From assembly GCA_944381435.1 (NCBI GenBank), contig CALWLD010000001.1, positions 124,001 through 188,000 of the forward strand: 64,000 nt of DNA, written 5' to 3'. Source of the DNA: an uncultured Clostridia bacterium (GTDB lineage Bacteria; Bacillota; Clostridia; Lachnospirales; CAG-274). The first letter of the stretch is position 1. The number at the start of each line of letters is the position of its first letter. The position numbers and the translations under genes were made by a program. The notes under the pieces were generated by a model that worked only from the letters and a program-made list of their open reading frames with translations, had not been told where the DNA came from and did not search any database. Shown here in pieces: positions 50,714 to 59,432 of the stretch.

Positions 50714-51578
50714 AAAGTTTATAATTAATATTTTTATATTAATTGTGCTTATTTTTAGCCTTATGTTTTCTTTTAAATATATTTATAATAATACTACCCC
50801 TTGCTTTAATGATAATGCTAATATTAATGGTATAAAATTGCCTATTATTATGTATCATCATATATCAAAAAGTGATGCTAGGTTAAATGATTTTACAATT
50901 AGCCCATCACAATTTGAAAAAGATATCATATATTTAAAAGAACAAGGATACCAAACAATAAGTGCTAAACAATTATTAGATTATGTGTATGATAATAAGC
51001 CTTTACCTGAAAAGCCTATTATGATTACCTTTGATGATGGACACGAAAGTTTTTATGAATATATATATCCTTTGTTAAAACAGTATGATTTAAAGGCTGT
51101 GTTATCTGTTGTAGGTAGCTATACAGATACTTACACAGAAAATGAAGACCATAATGTAAATTATTCTTATTTAACTTGGAAACAAATAAATGAGCTAGCA
51201 GACAGTGGATATGTGGAAATAGGTAACCATACTTATGATTTACACAGTATGGACAAAGGGCGTAAAGGTTGCACTAAAAAACAAGGAGAAAGCATAGAGG
51301 AATATAAAAACCTTTTAACAAAAGATGTAATGAGCTTGCAAGATAAAATAACAAGCTATACAGCTAGTGATTTAAAAATATTTACATATCCTTTTGGAAG
51401 ATATACTAAAGAAACTAAAGAAATTATAAAAGAGCTAGGCTTTAGACTTATTTTTAACTGTGAAGAAAGGGTAAATATAATAGATAAAAACAACCCTGAA
51501 ATTTTATATAACCTAGGAAGGTTTAACAGGCCACACGGCATAAACACAGAAGATTTTTTTAAAAAGGTGTTAGAATAA
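50703..51578 (+). CDS. Membrane-anchored polysaccharide deacetylase
   Basis: A 291-residue protein with an N-terminal membrane helix (IINIFILIVLIFSLMFSFKYI) and a NodB-type domain. LPIIMYHHISKSD precedes the catalytic motifs MITFDDGHESFYEYI (two aspartates) and GNHTYDLHSMD (the zinc-binding histidines). FTYPFGRYTKE is motif 3. It should deacetylate a cell-wall polysaccharide outside the cell. It overlaps the regulator gene by 11 bp and has GGAGG upstream, so they are co-transcribed, an unexpected pairing with iron control. A terminator follows. Confidence 0.92.
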   Translation: MKNKKFIINIFILIVLIFSLMFSFKYIYNNTTPCFNDNANINGIKLPIIMYHHISKSDARLNDFTISPSQFEKDIIYLKEQGYQTISAKQLLDYVYDNKPLPEKPIMITFDDGHESFYEYIYPLLKQYDLKAVLSVVGSYTDTYTENEDHNVNYSYLTWKQINELADSGYVEIGNHTYDLHSMDKGRKGCTKKQGESIEEYKNLLTKDVMSLQDKITSYTASDLKIFTYPFGRYTKETKEIIKELGFRLIFNCEERVNIIDKNNPEILYNLGRFNRPHGINTEDFFKKVLE

Positions 51579-51611
51579 TGAGTTTTTAAATACATTAATT
51601 TTAAAAAATAA

Positions 51612-51645
51612 TAAAAGGTTGTAGAAAAATCTACAACCTTTAAAA
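51612..51645. terminator. Terminator between deacetylase and sugar kinase genes
   Basis: Arms AAAGGTTGTAG (51614-51624) and CTACAACCTTT (51631-51641), flanked by A-rich sequence on the left and TAAAAATAT on the right. It can serve both converging genes, better on the minus strand. Confidence 0.7.
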
Positions 51646-51657
51646 ATATAAATTAAT

Positions 51658-52557
51658 CTAAAGCTGGTTATAAATATTATAAGCTGTTTCATAGCTACAA
51701 AGCCAGTCAGAAAAGGCGGTGCCACTACCTGTTGCTAAAGAAAATTTAAAGGCTTTTTCATAATCATTAAATGTAATAAAACCGTATATAAAGCCTGCAA
51801 CCATAGAATCGCCTGCTCCTACAGAGCCTATTAGCTTACCTTTAGGAGCTTTTAGCCTATAATAGTTATTATGCTTATCTAAGAAAAAGGCTCCATCTTC
51901 ACCTAAAGATACAAGAACATTTTTAGCTCCTTTTTCTTTTAGTTTTTTGCTATAAAAAAGCAAATCTTCATCATTTAATATTTTTATATTAAAAATTTCT
52001 TCTAGCTCATCTTTATTAGGTTTTATTAAAAAGGGTTTATATTCTAGGCTATTTAAGAGCAAATCTTTTGTTGCATCTATTACTATTTTTATATTTTTAT
52101 TTTCAACTAGCTTTTGTATTTTTTGATATATATCATTAGGTAAGCTATTAGGTATTGAGCCAGCTAGCACTAAAATATCATCTTCTTTTAAGCTATTAAG
52201 CTTATTAAATAATAAATCTATATGTTTATCTAAAATTTTAGGACCTTGTGCATTTATTTCTGTTTCTTCTTTAGTTTTTAACTTTATATTTATACGGCTG
52301 TTTTCTTCTATTTTTATAAAATCGTTATCACATTTTAAGGTGTTTAATATGTTTATTATTTCATTACCTACAAATCCACCACAAAAACCTAAACATTTTG
52401 TATCAAGCCCTAAATTTTTTAAAACAATAGAAACGTTAATACCTTTTCCTCCTATGTATATTTCTTCTTTTGTACTTCTGTTAGTTTTACCAAGAGAAAA
52501 GTTATCTACGTTTAATATATAATCTAAAGATGGGTTAAAAGTTAGTGTATAAATCAT
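51658..52557 (-). CDS. PfkB-family sugar-phosphate kinase (1-phosphofructokinase/tagatose-6-phosphate kinase type)
   Basis: A 299-residue ribokinase-like enzyme. YTLTFNPSLDYILNVDNF is the FruK/LacC-type start, GGKGINVSIVLKNLGLDT the substrate site, and GSVGAGDSMVAGFIYG the ATP/anion hole with the catalytic aspartate. Without a neighbouring fruA or lac gene the substrate cannot be told (fructose-1-phosphate or tagatose-6-phosphate). A GGAGG site (GGAGGCTATAAA) precedes the ATG. Confidence 0.9.
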   Translation of the reverse strand: MIYTLTFNPSLDYILNVDNFSLGKTNRSTKEEIYIGGKGINVSIVLKNLGLDTKCLGFCGGFVGNEIINILNTLKCDNDFIKIEENSRINIKLKTKEETEINAQGPKILDKHIDLLFNKLNSLKEDDILVLAGSIPNSLPNDIYQKIQKLVENKNIKIVIDATKDLLLNSLEYKPFLIKPNKDELEEIFNIKILNDEDLLFYSKKLKEKGAKNVLVSLGEDGAFFLDKHNNYYRLKAPKGKLIGSVGAGDSMVAGFIYGFITFNDYEKAFKFSLATGSGTAFSDWLCSYETAYNIYNQL

Positions 52558-52577
52558 TTTATAGCCTCCATAAATGA

Positions 52578-52608
52578 CTATATGCTGTAGATTTTATCTA
52601 CAGCATAT
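52578..52608 (-). terminator. Intrinsic terminator of asnB-HIT operon
   Basis: Arms ATATGCTGTAG (52580-52590) and CTACAGCATAT (52598-52608) form an 11-bp stem downstream of the HIT gene on the minus strand. The following bases AGTCATTTATGG are a weak U tract. Confidence 0.6.
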
Positions 52609-52617
52609 ATATTATAA

Positions 52618-53025
52618 TTATAAATTAGATTTTATATTATCTACAATATTTTTAATTTTATCACTATCAATATTAACAGGGATAGATTTTATAATTACAT
52701 TATCATCTTTAACCCTTGGGATAACGTGTATATGAAAATGATTAACAGTTTGCCCTGCTAGCTCTCCGTTGTTTTGAAGAATGTTAATATCACTAATATT
52801 AAAAGCTTTTTTTATAGCATCTGCTATATTTTTAGCAATAACATAGCCTTCTTTTAATGTATCTTCATCTATTTCAAAAATATTTGCAAAATGCTTTTTA
52901 GGGATAACAAGAGTATGTCCTTCATTTGCAGGGAAAGCATCTAAAATTGCTATAAAATTATCATTTTCAAAAACTTTGTTAGAAGGAATATCTCCATTTA
53001 AAATTTTACAAAAAATACAGTCCAT
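52618..53025 (-). CDS. HIT family protein
   Basis: A 135-residue histidine-triad nucleotide-binding protein. DCIFCKILNGDIPSNKVFE has a CxxC zinc pair and HFHIHVIPR is the catalytic HxHxH triad near residue 98. HIT hydrolases split AMP-amino acid or dinucleotide conjugates; exact substrate unknown. It begins 2 bp after asnB stop with AGGAGGCTTAAA as binding site. Confidence 0.95.
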   Translation of the reverse strand: MDCIFCKILNGDIPSNKVFENDNFIAILDAFPANEGHTLVIPKKHFANIFEIDEDTLKEGYVIAKNIADAIKKAFNISDINILQNNGELAGQTVNHFHIHVIPRVKDDNVIIKSIPVNIDSDKIKNIVDNIKSNL

Positions 53026-53027
53026 TT

Positions 53028-54854
53028 TTAAGCCTCCTTAAAAAATTCATTATGCCAAACTAAAAACATATATATAGTCCATATTTTACGGCTAAAATCT
53101 CCTTTGCCTTGCTTATGGTTATCTAAATAAGCAACAATTTTATCTGTGTTAAAGTATTTTTTAGCAACATCTGAAGAAAAAGCATCTTTAACTTTGTTAT
53201 AAAATTCGTCTTCTTTAAGCCAAACCCTAATAGGAACAGGGAAGCCTAATTTCTTTTTAGTAGATACCATTTCTGGTAAATATTCTTTAGATGCCATTCT
53301 AAATACATATTTGGTAGCTTGCTTATTAACACGATAATCAGATGGTATTTTGCTTGCCACCTTAAACACTTCTTTATCTAAAAATGGAACCCTAACCTCT
53401 AAAGAGTTTGCCATACTCATTTTATCTGCTTTTAAAAGGATATCTCCTACAAGCCAAAGGTTTAAATCTATATATTGCATTTTTGTAACATCGTCTAGGT
53501 GCTTAACCTTATCATATAAAGGTTTTGTAATTTCTGTAGGAGCATATTTTCCTGTAGGGTTTTTAAGGATAGCCTCACGCTCTTCTTTAGAAAACATATT
53601 AGCATTACCTATAAATCTTTCCTCAACATCTTTAGAGGCACGTATAAATAAATTTTTGCCTTTAAATGAGAAAGGAATTAACTTAACCATTTTAGCAAGG
53701 GCTTTTCTTATAGGTTTTGGAAGCACTGTTATAAAGGATATATCAAAAGGTTCTTTATAAATGTTATATCCACCGAAAAACTCATCAGCACCTTCACCAG
53801 ATAAAGCAACCTTTACGTGCTTGCTAGCTAGGTTAGATACAAAATATAAAGCTATAGCAGATGGGTCTGCTAAAGGCTCGTCCATATGATATTGTACCTT
53901 TGATATTGTATCCCAGTATTCTTTTTTTGTTATTGTTTTGTTAAAGTTTTCTATACCTATTTCTTTTGATAAATCTTTAGCATAGTTTATTTCGTTATAG
54001 TTATCATAGTCAAAGCCTACGGTAAATGTTTTATCTCCTTTAAATGTAGCAGCTACATAGCTAGAATCTACACCGCTTGATAAAAAAGAACCAACTTCTA
54101 CATCGCTTACTTTGTGCATTTTTATAGATTCTTGTAAGGTGTTATCTACAGCTTTTATAGCCTCTTGTAATTTCATTGGTACAGGGTTAAACATAGGTTC
54201 AAAATATCTTGTTATGTTTATTTTGTTATCTTTAAAATGCAGATAATGCCCTGGCATAAGCTTATATACACCTTTAAAAAATGTTTCTTCTAAAACAGAA
54301 TATTGGAAAGAAAGGTAATTTTCTAAAGCCAAAGGGTTTACCTCTTTTTCAAAACCTGGATATTCTAAAATACTTTTTATCTCAGAACCAAAAACAAGGT
54401 TATTATTTACTAATGTATAATAAAAAGGTTTTATACCAAAAAAGTCTCTAACTGCAAAAAGCTCTTTTTTATTTAAGTCATATATAACAAAGGCAAACAT
54501 ACCACGAATATCTTTTAACATATCCATACCTTTTTCTTCGTATAGGTGAACTAAAACTTCTGTATCTGCCTCGCTTTTAAAAATATGCCCTTTTTTTATA
54601 AGCTCTTCTTTTATGCTAGCATAGTTATATATTTCACCGTTAAAAACTATTACTATGCTTTTATCTTCGTTATACATAGGTTGAGAGCCGTTTTCAAGCC
54701 CTATAATGCTAAGACGCCTAAAGCCTAATGTAACGTTTTCATCACAATGTGTACCGCTACTATCAGGACCTCTATGTATTATTTTATTCATCATATTCTC
54801 TATTACTTGTTCTTTATTATCAAAGTTTCCAGTAAAACCTGTAAATCCACACAT
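53028..54854 (-). CDS. asnB: Asparagine synthase (glutamine-hydrolysing)
   Basis: A 608-residue enzyme that makes asparagine from aspartate, ATP and glutamine. The N-terminal Ntn glutaminase starts MCGFTGFTG, whose Cys2 becomes the catalytic N-terminus, so the start must be the ATG at 54854 (AGGAGGACAAGC upstream) and not the TTG/ATG further out at 54896. LSSGVDSSYVAA (about residue 255) is the ATP-pyrophosphatase loop and ALSGEGADEFFGGY follows. Similar to Bacillus AsnO/AsnB. It is followed directly by the HIT gene. Confidence 0.96.
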   Translation of the reverse strand: MCGFTGFTGNFDNKEQVIENMMNKIIHRGPDSSGTHCDENVTLGFRRLSIIGLENGSQPMYNEDKSIVIVFNGEIYNYASIKEELIKKGHIFKSEADTEVLVHLYEEKGMDMLKDIRGMFAFVIYDLNKKELFAVRDFFGIKPFYYTLVNNNLVFGSEIKSILEYPGFEKEVNPLALENYLSFQYSVLEETFFKGVYKLMPGHYLHFKDNKINITRYFEPMFNPVPMKLQEAIKAVDNTLQESIKMHKVSDVEVGSFLSSGVDSSYVAATFKGDKTFTVGFDYDNYNEINYAKDLSKEIGIENFNKTITKKEYWDTISKVQYHMDEPLADPSAIALYFVSNLASKHVKVALSGEGADEFFGGYNIYKEPFDISFITVLPKPIRKALAKMVKLIPFSFKGKNLFIRASKDVEERFIGNANMFSKEEREAILKNPTGKYAPTEITKPLYDKVKHLDDVTKMQYIDLNLWLVGDILLKADKMSMANSLEVRVPFLDKEVFKVASKIPSDYRVNKQATKYVFRMASKEYLPEMVSTKKKLGFPVPIRVWLKEDEFYNKVKDAFSSDVAKKYFNTDKIVAYLDNHKQGKGDFSRKIWTIYMFLVWHNEFFKEA

Positions 54855-54984
54855 TAAAGCTTGTCCTCCTAAATTTTTATATAAAAACTTTACCATAAAA
54901 TAGTATATTATTCAACTATTTAAAATAAATTTTGATATTTTTTACATTAAAATAATTATTTTTATATAAAAAATAAAAAAGTGT

Positions 54985-55012
54985 TTGATTTATTTAATTA
55001 AAATGTTATAAT
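54985..55012 (+). promoter_or_regulatory. Promoter of cheV
   Basis: TTGATT (54985-54990), 16-nt spacer, TATAAT (55007-55012) of extended type (TGTTATAAT). It is about 104 bp before the start codon, so a leader is transcribed. Confidence 0.7.
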
Positions 55013-55115
55013 AGTAATTAATTAAAAATATATATTTATTTTTGCCATTGTTATAGCTTTTAATAACAATTTTTAATAATAAATATAACATTTATATATT
55101 AAGGGGGATTTTGAT

Positions 55116-56030
55116 TTGAACAATATATTAAAACCAAAGATTCTTTTAGAAAGTGGTACTAACGAGCTTGAGCTTATGGAATTTACCATTGCAGGTAATC
55201 ATTTTGGAATAAACGTTGCAAAAATTTTAGAAATTATGAAACACGCAGAAACAACACCTATGCCTAATTCTAGCCCTTATGTAGAAGGGGTTTTTAAACC
55301 TAGAGAAGATATAATGACTGTTATAGATTTAGCAACATATATGGGGTTACCTGCTACAGAAGACCCTACAAGAGATATTTTTATAATAACTATATTTAAC
55401 AATGTATACACTGCTTTTCACGTTCACACTGTAGAAGAGATACATCGTATATCTTGGGAAAACATAGAAAAGCCAGATAGCACTATATATAGTGGTGAAG
55501 AGGGGCTTGCAACAGGTATAGCTAGGGTGAAAGATAGACTTATAACTATCCTTGACTTTGAAAAAATACTTGCAGATATTAGCCCAGATAAGAGCATACA
55601 AATATCAGAGGTGGAAAAACTAGGTGAGCGTAAAGCATCTAACAAACCTATCTTGCTAGCAGAGGATAGCCCTCTTCTTGAAAAGCTTTTAATAGAATGT
55701 CTTCATAAATCTAACTATACAAATACAACTATGTGTACAGATGGTAAAGATGCTTGGGATAAATTACAAGAGCTTAAAAAGCAACCAGGACCTATTGAAG
55801 AAAAAGTTGCTTGCATTGTTACAGATATTGAAATGCCACGTATGGATGGACATAGGCTTTTAAAATTTATCAGAGATGATGAAGAGCTTAAACATATTCC
55901 TGTTATTATTTTCTCTTCACTTATAAATGATGAAATGAGGATAAAAGGGGAAAGGTTAGGGGCTACTGCTCAGATTACTAAACCTGAAATAGCAAACCTT
56001 GTAGGTCTTATTGATAAACATATTTTATAA
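55116..56030 (+). CDS. cheV: Chemotaxis coupling protein CheV
   Basis: A 304-residue fusion of a CheW domain (about residues 15-165) and a response-receiver domain (about 175-304). CheW features: EFTIAGNHFGINVAKILEIM and ATGIARVKDRLITILDFEKI. Receiver features: ILLAEDSPLLEKLL, ACIVTDIEMPRMDGHRLL with the phosphorylated aspartate, and TKPE with the lysine. It links receptors to CheA and tunes adaptation. Start codon is TTG at 55116 with AAGGGGGA upstream. It stands alone before the flagellar operon with its own promoter and terminator. Confidence 0.95.
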   Translation: MNNILKPKILLESGTNELELMEFTIAGNHFGINVAKILEIMKHAETTPMPNSSPYVEGVFKPREDIMTVIDLATYMGLPATEDPTRDIFIITIFNNVYTAFHVHTVEEIHRISWENIEKPDSTIYSGEEGLATGIARVKDRLITILDFEKILADISPDKSIQISEVEKLGERKASNKPILLAEDSPLLEKLLIECLHKSNYTNTTMCTDGKDAWDKLQELKKQPGPIEEKVACIVTDIEMPRMDGHRLLKFIRDDEELKHIPVIIFSSLINDEMRIKGERLGATAQITKPEIANLVGLIDKHIL

Positions 56031-56049
56031 ATTAAAATCTTATAAAAAG

Positions 56050-56084
56050 TGAAGAGTGAAGACAAAGTCTTCACTCTTTCTTTA
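56050..56084 (+). terminator. Intrinsic terminator of cheV
   Basis: Arms AAGAGTGAAGAC (56052-56063) and GTCTTCACTCTT (56067-56078), loop AAA, then TCTTTAC. Confidence 0.8.
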
Positions 56085-56572
56085 CGATAACAAGCTATCA
56101 TAACTAAGTTTACATAAAAAAACCTAATTTTATGGCATAAGGGCTAAGCTTTTTAAAAATTTAACTTTTTACATAAAATGAAGTAAAGCTTAATATTAAT
56201 ATTAAAAATTTTATGATTTTTATAAAAATGTATAAAAATTACTTAAAAATTTTTATTTATAAACCAAAATCTTTAGGCTAACATATAGATTTTTACAGTT
56301 TAATATTAAATAAAACAAAATATAAATATTGCAAAATAATTTAGTTTAAAATAAAAAAATGTACAATAATAACAAATATTTTATAATATAATATATAAAT
56401 ATAAAATAAAGTAATAAATTTATAGATAAAATAACCGAATTTATTTAAAAAAAATTAATATAATTATTCAATATGTATATTAAATGTATTAAGTAAAATA
56501 TTGTATAAAATACAAGAGTAAAAAAAACTTTACTTTTTGATGAAAATAAGTTAAAATATATGAGATAAAGGA
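56085..56572. other. Gene-free AT-rich region upstream of flgB operon
   Basis: About 490 bp with no supported gene. The left part (56125-56240) has phrases like TTTTATGGCATAAGGGC and AATTACTTAAAAATTTTT that resemble the tail of the dispersed repeat, perhaps a decayed copy. TTGCAAAATAAT (56328) and TATAAT-like boxes near 56384 may be a sigma-A promoter. A sigma-D-like site is listed separately. The ribosome binding site AAAGGAG for flgB is at its end. Confidence 0.4.
56415..56441 (+). promoter_or_regulatory. Possible sigma-D (sigma-28) promoter of flgB operon
   Basis: TAAA (56415-56418), 15-nt spacer, ACCGAATT (56434-56441). The consensus is TAAA-N15-GCCGATAT, so the -35 and CCGA core match at correct spacing. 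It is about 140 bp before flgB. The background is AT-rich, so TAAA is easy to find; CCGA is the real signal. Confidence 0.35.
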
Positions 56573-56581
56573 GTGTTTTAT

Positions 56582-56962
56582 ATGGTTTTTGACAGATTAT
56601 TTACTCAAAATAGAATATTAGAAACGGCTATGCAAGCCACTCAATATAGAAATCAAACAATAATAAACAATATAGCTAACGTGGATACCCCTGATTATAA
56701 GGCAAAATATGTAAACTTTGAAGGGGCTTTAGACGAGGCTATTACTAAAACAAAAGAAACTGGAACAGACCAGATGGGCAGTGTTATGAAAAATATAAGC
56801 GTTGTAACAAAAGAAAATAGCACAACTTTAGATGGAAATAGCATTGACGTTGAAATAGAAATGATAAATTTTTATAAAAATTCAGCTAAATACGACGTAA
56901 TAGTGAACAGTGTTCTATCAAATTCTAATAGGACAAATAGTGTTTATACTGCGTTTAAATAA
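56582..56962 (+). CDS. flgB: Flagellar basal-body rod protein FlgB
   Basis: A 126-residue proximal rod protein. LETAMQATQYRNQTIINNIANVDTPDYKAKYV is the conserved N-terminus of rod/hook proteins, and DVEIEMINFYKNSAKYDV is the C-terminal signature. A GTG at 56573 overlaps the AAAGGAG ribosome binding site, so the ATG 8 nt after the site (56582) is chosen. First gene of the fla operon that continues to the window end. Confidence 0.95.
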   Translation: MVFDRLFTQNRILETAMQATQYRNQTIINNIANVDTPDYKAKYVNFEGALDEAITKTKETGTDQMGSVMKNISVVTKENSTTLDGNSIDVEIEMINFYKNSAKYDVIVNSVLSNSNRTNSVYTAFK

Positions 56963-56989
56963 TTATAAATAAAAATAGGAGGAGAAAAA

Positions 56990-57436
56990 ATGTCTTTTTT
57001 TGATAGCTTAAATACAAGCGCTACAGCTCTTACAGCTCAAAGTTTTAGAATGGATATAATAAGCCAAAATATGGCTAACATAGATACAACAAGGACGGCA
57101 GAAGGCGGACCTTATAAAAGAAAAACTGTTATTTTTAAAGAAATAGGAGAAAACAATAACAGTTTTAAAAGTATGTTTGATACTGCATTAAACCAAACAA
57201 GCTCTTTATCTGGGGTTAAAGTTGATAGAATAGAAGTTGATAACACAGAAGGACCTAAAGAATACAACCCAAGCCACCCAGATGCTGATGCTGATGGATA
57301 TGTAGAAAAACCTAACGTTAATGTTGTAGAAGAAATGGTTAATATGATATCAGCAAACCGTGCTTATGAGGCTAACATTACCGCTGTTAACATTACAAAA
57401 GGTGTGATAAACAAAACTTTAGAAATTGGTAGATAA
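56990..57436 (+). CDS. flgC: Flagellar basal-body rod protein FlgC
   Basis: A 148-residue rod protein. SFRMDIISQNMANIDTTRT is the family N-terminal motif, and VNVVEEMVNMISANRAYEANI is the C-terminal helix that polymerises in the rod. AGGAGGAG precedes the ATG by 7 nt. Between flgB and fliE as usual. Confidence 0.96.
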   Translation: MSFFDSLNTSATALTAQSFRMDIISQNMANIDTTRTAEGGPYKRKTVIFKEIGENNNSFKSMFDTALNQTSSLSGVKVDRIEVDNTEGPKEYNPSHPDADADGYVEKPNVNVVEEMVNMISANRAYEANITAVNITKGVINKTLEIGR

Positions 57437-57455
57437 TTTAGGGGGATAAAAGGCT

Positions 57456-57782
57456 ATGCGTATAGATAATAACATACAATCTTTTGATAAAAAGCTTACC
57501 TTTAGCACACAAGCTTTTAACACGCAAGATAACGACCAAAAGATAGATAATAAAGACCCTTTTGGTAAATTTTTTAATGAAGCTATAAATCTTTATGATA
57601 AAACAAATGCTATGCAAAAAGATGTAGAACAAAAACAAATAGATTTTATAACTGGTAAATCTGATGATATGATAGGGCTTGTTATGGCAGAATCTAGAGC
57701 TAGCTCAGCTATACAGTTTACTTCACAGATTACTAGCAAAATATTAAATTCTTATCAAGAAATAATGAGGATATCTATTTAA
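57456..57782 (+). CDS. fliE: Flagellar hook-basal body complex protein FliE
   Basis: A 108-residue protein that joins the MS ring to the rod. The C-terminal half (FFNEAINLYDKTNAMQKDVEQ and ITSKILNSYQEIMRISI) matches FliE, the N-terminal part is variable. GGGGGA lies before the ATG. Follows flgC by 19 bp. Confidence 0.93.
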   Translation: MRIDNNIQSFDKKLTFSTQAFNTQDNDQKIDNKDPFGKFFNEAINLYDKTNAMQKDVEQKQIDFITGKSDDMIGLVMAESRASSAIQFTSQITSKILNSYQEIMRISI

Positions 57783-57817
57783 TAAGAGTTAATTAAAAAT
57801 TTATACGAGGTGTTGAT

Positions 57818-59428
57818 ATGCATGAAAAACTATTAAGCTATAAGACCAACATTAGTGAAAAGTGGAATAGCATAGATAAAAGCTTAAGAAATAAAATAGT
57901 TGTTATCGCTATAGGGCTTGTAGTTATATTAGGGCTTTTATTATACATTACTTTTAAACCACAATGGGTTGTTTTAAAATCTAATGCAGACCCTGCCGTT
58001 ATAGGTCAAATAGAAACTGTTTTAAACGACAATGCAGTTAAAAATAAACTGCTAGATAGAGGGACTGGTATAGAAGTTTTAGAAAAAGATGAAAGTAGAG
58101 CTAAAATTCTTATTGCTAGTAGCGAAATTGGGCAAGAAGGGTTAACATTTGATGATGTTTCTGCAAATATGAGTATTGGAATGACTGAAAATGATAAAAA
58201 AGAGCAATATAAGCGTTTAAAAGAAGAAGAAATGAAACAACATATAGAAACATTTGAAAATGTTAAAAGTGCTAGCGTTATGTTAGCTTTACCTGAAGAA
58301 ACAGTTGTTTTTAACAACAACAAAAAAGAAGCTAGCGCAGGGGTTACCCTTGATGTAACAGATGCTTTTACAGAAGAACAAGGGGCTATCATTGCAAACC
58401 TTATTGCTAGCAGTGTTGAAGGTATTAAAGTAGAAAATGTTACTATCGCCGATACAAAAGGTAAAATTTTATACTCTGGTAATGAAAATAATACTTTTAG
58501 CCAATCTAAAAAAGAAGAAATAGAAAATAATAAGAAAAATGAAATAGAAGCTAAAATACAAGATACATTAAATCCTTTATATGATGAGGTTAAAGTTTTA
58601 TCTAGCATTAAGTTTGATTGGGACAAAGTACAAGAAAGAAACCTTGTTTTAACGCCTCCTGTTGCGGATTCTACAGTAGGTGTCCCTAAAGTACAAAAAG
58701 AACAAACAGAAAGCGTTGTAAACGGAGAAGTTGGGGCTGAACCTGGCATAGAGGCTAACGACCAAAACCCTACAAATTATGCTATGGGCGGAGGAAACAC
58801 AGGAACTTACGATGGCTCTAACACAGAAACAGAGTATGGATATAACGAGCAAGAACAACTAAAAGAAATATCAGGAGGTACTTTTGTACCTGAAAGCTCT
58901 TCTGTTGCAGTTACTGTTTACAAACATAAATATTACAACGAAGAAGACTTAATAAAAAATAAAACTTTAAATAAAGATTTAACTTGGGAACAATTTAAAG
59001 AACAAAATGGTCAACCTACTTTGATACAAATGGACCAAGAATTATTAGATACTATAAAAACAGGTACAGGCATAGAAAATGTTACTTTAACAGGATATGA
59101 AAAGCCTATATTTGTTGATAAAGTTAGACAACCTATAAAAATAGAGCAAATTATAGTTTTAATTGTTTTAGTTGTTTTAATTGCATTACTTGCATTTGCT
59201 CTTATTAAAAAGGCTCAACCAGATGAAATTGAAGAAATTGAACCAGAAATTTCTATTGAAGACTTAATTGCAACTAATAAAAGAGAAGATGAAGAAGTTG
59301 CAGAAAAAATTGCAGGTATTAGTGAAGTTGAATCTGAGTTTAAAATTAAAATTGAAGACTTTATAGATGAAAACCCAGAAGCAGCAGCTCAACTTTTAAG
59401 AAACTGGCTTAATGATGAATGGGAGTGA
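57818..59428 (+). CDS. fliF: Flagellar M-ring protein FliF
   Basis: A 536-residue MS-ring protein. Membrane helices near residues 28-48 (IVVIAIGLVVILGLLLYITF) and near 450-470 (IIVLIVLVVLIALLAFALI) flank the periplasm-facing ring-building domains (SEIGQEGLTFDD, ASVMLALPEE, GVTLDVTDAF, TIADTKGKILYSG). The C-terminal tail (ENPEAAAQLLRNWLNDE) is the FliG-binding helix. Length close to Bacillus FliF (536). Confidence 0.97.
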   Translation: MHEKLLSYKTNISEKWNSIDKSLRNKIVVIAIGLVVILGLLLYITFKPQWVVLKSNADPAVIGQIETVLNDNAVKNKLLDRGTGIEVLEKDESRAKILIASSEIGQEGLTFDDVSANMSIGMTENDKKEQYKRLKEEEMKQHIETFENVKSASVMLALPEETVVFNNNKKEASAGVTLDVTDAFTEEQGAIIANLIASSVEGIKVENVTIADTKGKILYSGNENNTFSQSKKEEIENNKKNEIEAKIQDTLNPLYDEVKVLSSIKFDWDKVQERNLVLTPPVADSTVGVPKVQKEQTESVVNGEVGAEPGIEANDQNPTNYAMGGGNTGTYDGSNTETEYGYNEQEQLKEISGGTFVPESSSVAVTVYKHKYYNEEDLIKNKTLNKDLTWEQFKEQNGQPTLIQMDQELLDTIKTGTGIENVTLTGYEKPIFVDKVRQPIKIEQIIVLIVLVVLIALLAFALIKKAQPDEIEEIEPEISIEDLIATNKREDEEVAEKIAGISEVESEFKIKIEDFIDENPEAAAQLLRNWLNDEWE

Positions 59429-59432
59429 TAAT

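Noticed and set aside
55013-55115. c-di-GMP or other riboswitch in the cheV leader
   Set aside because: About 100 nt leader is plain AT-rich sequence without the GC-rich conserved motifs of known classes.
58006-58749. 247-codon frame antisense to fliF
   Set aside because: Serine/leucine-rich shadow of a well-supported flagellar gene; no translation signal.
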